From positions 1-6,765 of the forward strand of contig JBCBSK010000176.1 of NCBI GenBank assembly GCA_039819185.1: DNA of 6,765 nucleotides, read 5' to 3'. Position numbers and translations under genes: made by a program. Positions 6,495 to 6,765 of this stretch are shown here, piece after piece (within the stretch, counting starts at the first letter, position 1; every line of letters starts with the position of its first letter). The notes under the pieces were generated by a model. That model was given only the letters and a program-made list of their open reading frames with translations, did not search any database and was not told the origin of the DNA. The DNA is from JBCBSK01 sp039819185. Lineage in GTDB: Bacteria; Pseudomonadota; Alphaproteobacteria; Rhizobiales; Tepidamorphaceae.

Positions 6495-6716
6495 TCAACC
6501 GCGAAAGATCGAAATGCCGCCATCGGCAAGCAGCACCGTACCAGTGGTAAAGCTCGACTGATCGCTGGCGAGGTAGAGCGCGCTTTTTGCGATCTCGTCG
6601 GGCGTGGCGATGCGTTTGAGGAGATGCAGCGACCGCACGGCGTCGAGCGCCTCTGGCGTTGCGGCGAACGCGTTGGCCATCGGCGTCTCTGTGCCGCCGG
6701 GCAAAAGCACATTGAC
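6495..6716 (-). CDS. Short-chain dehydrogenase/reductase, C-terminal fragment
   Basis: Only the last 73 residues are readable as SDR sequence. They begin at VNVLLPGGTETPM, the classical-SDR segment after the catalytic Tyr/Lys helix, and continue through LLKRIATPDEIAKSALYLAS (about 32-51) and FTTGTVLLADGGISI (56-70), the standard C-terminal signature, ending at TGA 6495-6497. Classical SDRs are NAD(P)-dependent oxidoreductases of about 250 residues; substrate cannot be told from this part. The Rossmann TGxxxGxG and YxxxK motifs are missing. Normally an Ile-Arg-type pair would precede VNV; here the codons upstream of 6716 come from an inverted copy of this gene's own 6614-6663 segment, giving unrelated residues. 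The gene is therefore cut, probably by an artefact at the end of the sequence rather than by natural decay, since the remaining frame is clean. Confidence 0.85.
   Translation of the reverse strand, partial: VNVLLPGGTETPMANAFAATPEALDAVRSLHLLKRIATPDEIAKSALYLASDQSSFTTGTVLLADGGISIFRG
6614..6663 (+). repeat. Left arm of a perfect 50-bp inverted repeat (native copy)
   Basis: This segment, from GTTTGAGG to GCGTTGCG, is the exact reverse complement of 6716-6765, with all 50 positions pairing. It lies inside the SDR frame and encodes residues from about Ala18 to Arg35 of the visible fragment in good agreement with the family, so it is the original copy. Confidence 0.95.
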
Positions 6717-6765
6717 GCAACGCCAGAGGCGCTCGACGCCGTGCGGTCGCTGCATCTCCTCAAAC
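6716..6765 (-). repeat. Right arm of the perfect inverted repeat, reaching the window edge
   Basis: Exact reverse complement of 6614-6663, separated from it by 52 bases (6664-6715). Pairing fails at 6664/6715, which fixes the inner border; the outer border is unknown because the arm runs to the last base of the window. On the SDR strand it replaces the expected upstream SDR coding sequence, so it is the displaced copy. A fold-back chimera or mis-assembled contig end is the simplest explanation. Confidence 0.95.

Noticed and set aside
5992..6561. 189-codon plus-strand open frame across the DUF2461 gene and its promoter
   Set aside because: It runs antisense through a conserved gene, its promoter and the SDR end; composition is that of a shadow frame.
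6717..6755. Apparent N-terminal extension of the SDR fragment from an ATG at 6755
   Set aside because: These codons come from the inverted copy of the SDR's own sequence and have no SDR similarity; the ATG is a by-product of the inversion.

Overview
The window looks like chromosomal DNA from an alphaproteobacterium, most likely a member of the Hyphomicrobiales (rhizobial group). Three things point there. The proteins read like rhizobial homologues. The intergenic gaps carry palindromic repeats of a type familiar from rhizobial genomes (4792-4835 and 5595-5713). One promoter carries a GAAC-N7-GAAC direct repeat, the LexA box form typical of Alphaproteobacteria. The DNA is GC-rich throughout and no stretch over 300 bases lacks a gene. 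This placement is from recognition only; no database search was run.

Layout: (1) 3-689 (+) is the C-terminal part of a multi-pass acyltransferase-3 family membrane protein, cut by the left edge. (2) 702-1616 (-) is a DUF5996 family protein, tail-to-tail with the first gene across 12 bases. (3) 1774-4791 (+) is polA, full-length DNA polymerase I with 5' nuclease, proofreading and polymerase domains all keeping their catalytic residues. It is divergent from the DUF5996 gene across 157 bases. (4) 4881-5477 (-) is an exported MsrA, convergent with polA. (5) 5710-6399 (-) is a DUF2461/TIGR02453 family protein. (6) 6495-6716 (-) is the C-terminal 73 residues of a short-chain dehydrogenase/reductase (SDR). 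Its upstream part is replaced by an inverted copy of its own sequence running into the right edge.

The genes do not form one operon: polA is alone on its strand, and the minus-strand genes are separated by gaps with their own control signals. Themes are DNA replication/repair (polA, possibly the SOS-box-controlled DUF2461 gene) and oxidative damage repair (msrA). The most interesting signals are: a LexA-type box lying on the -10 element of the DUF2461 gene, suggesting a DNA-damage-inducible protein of unknown function; a perfect inverted repeat of at least 50 bp at the right end that breaks the SDR gene, more likely an assembly or amplification fold-back than biology; an in-frame, low-complexity insert of about 30 residues in the polA proofreading domain whose DNA contains a palindrome; and a dispersed repeat whose end supplies the DUF2461 stop codon. 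No tRNA, rRNA, CRISPR array or transposase gene was seen.
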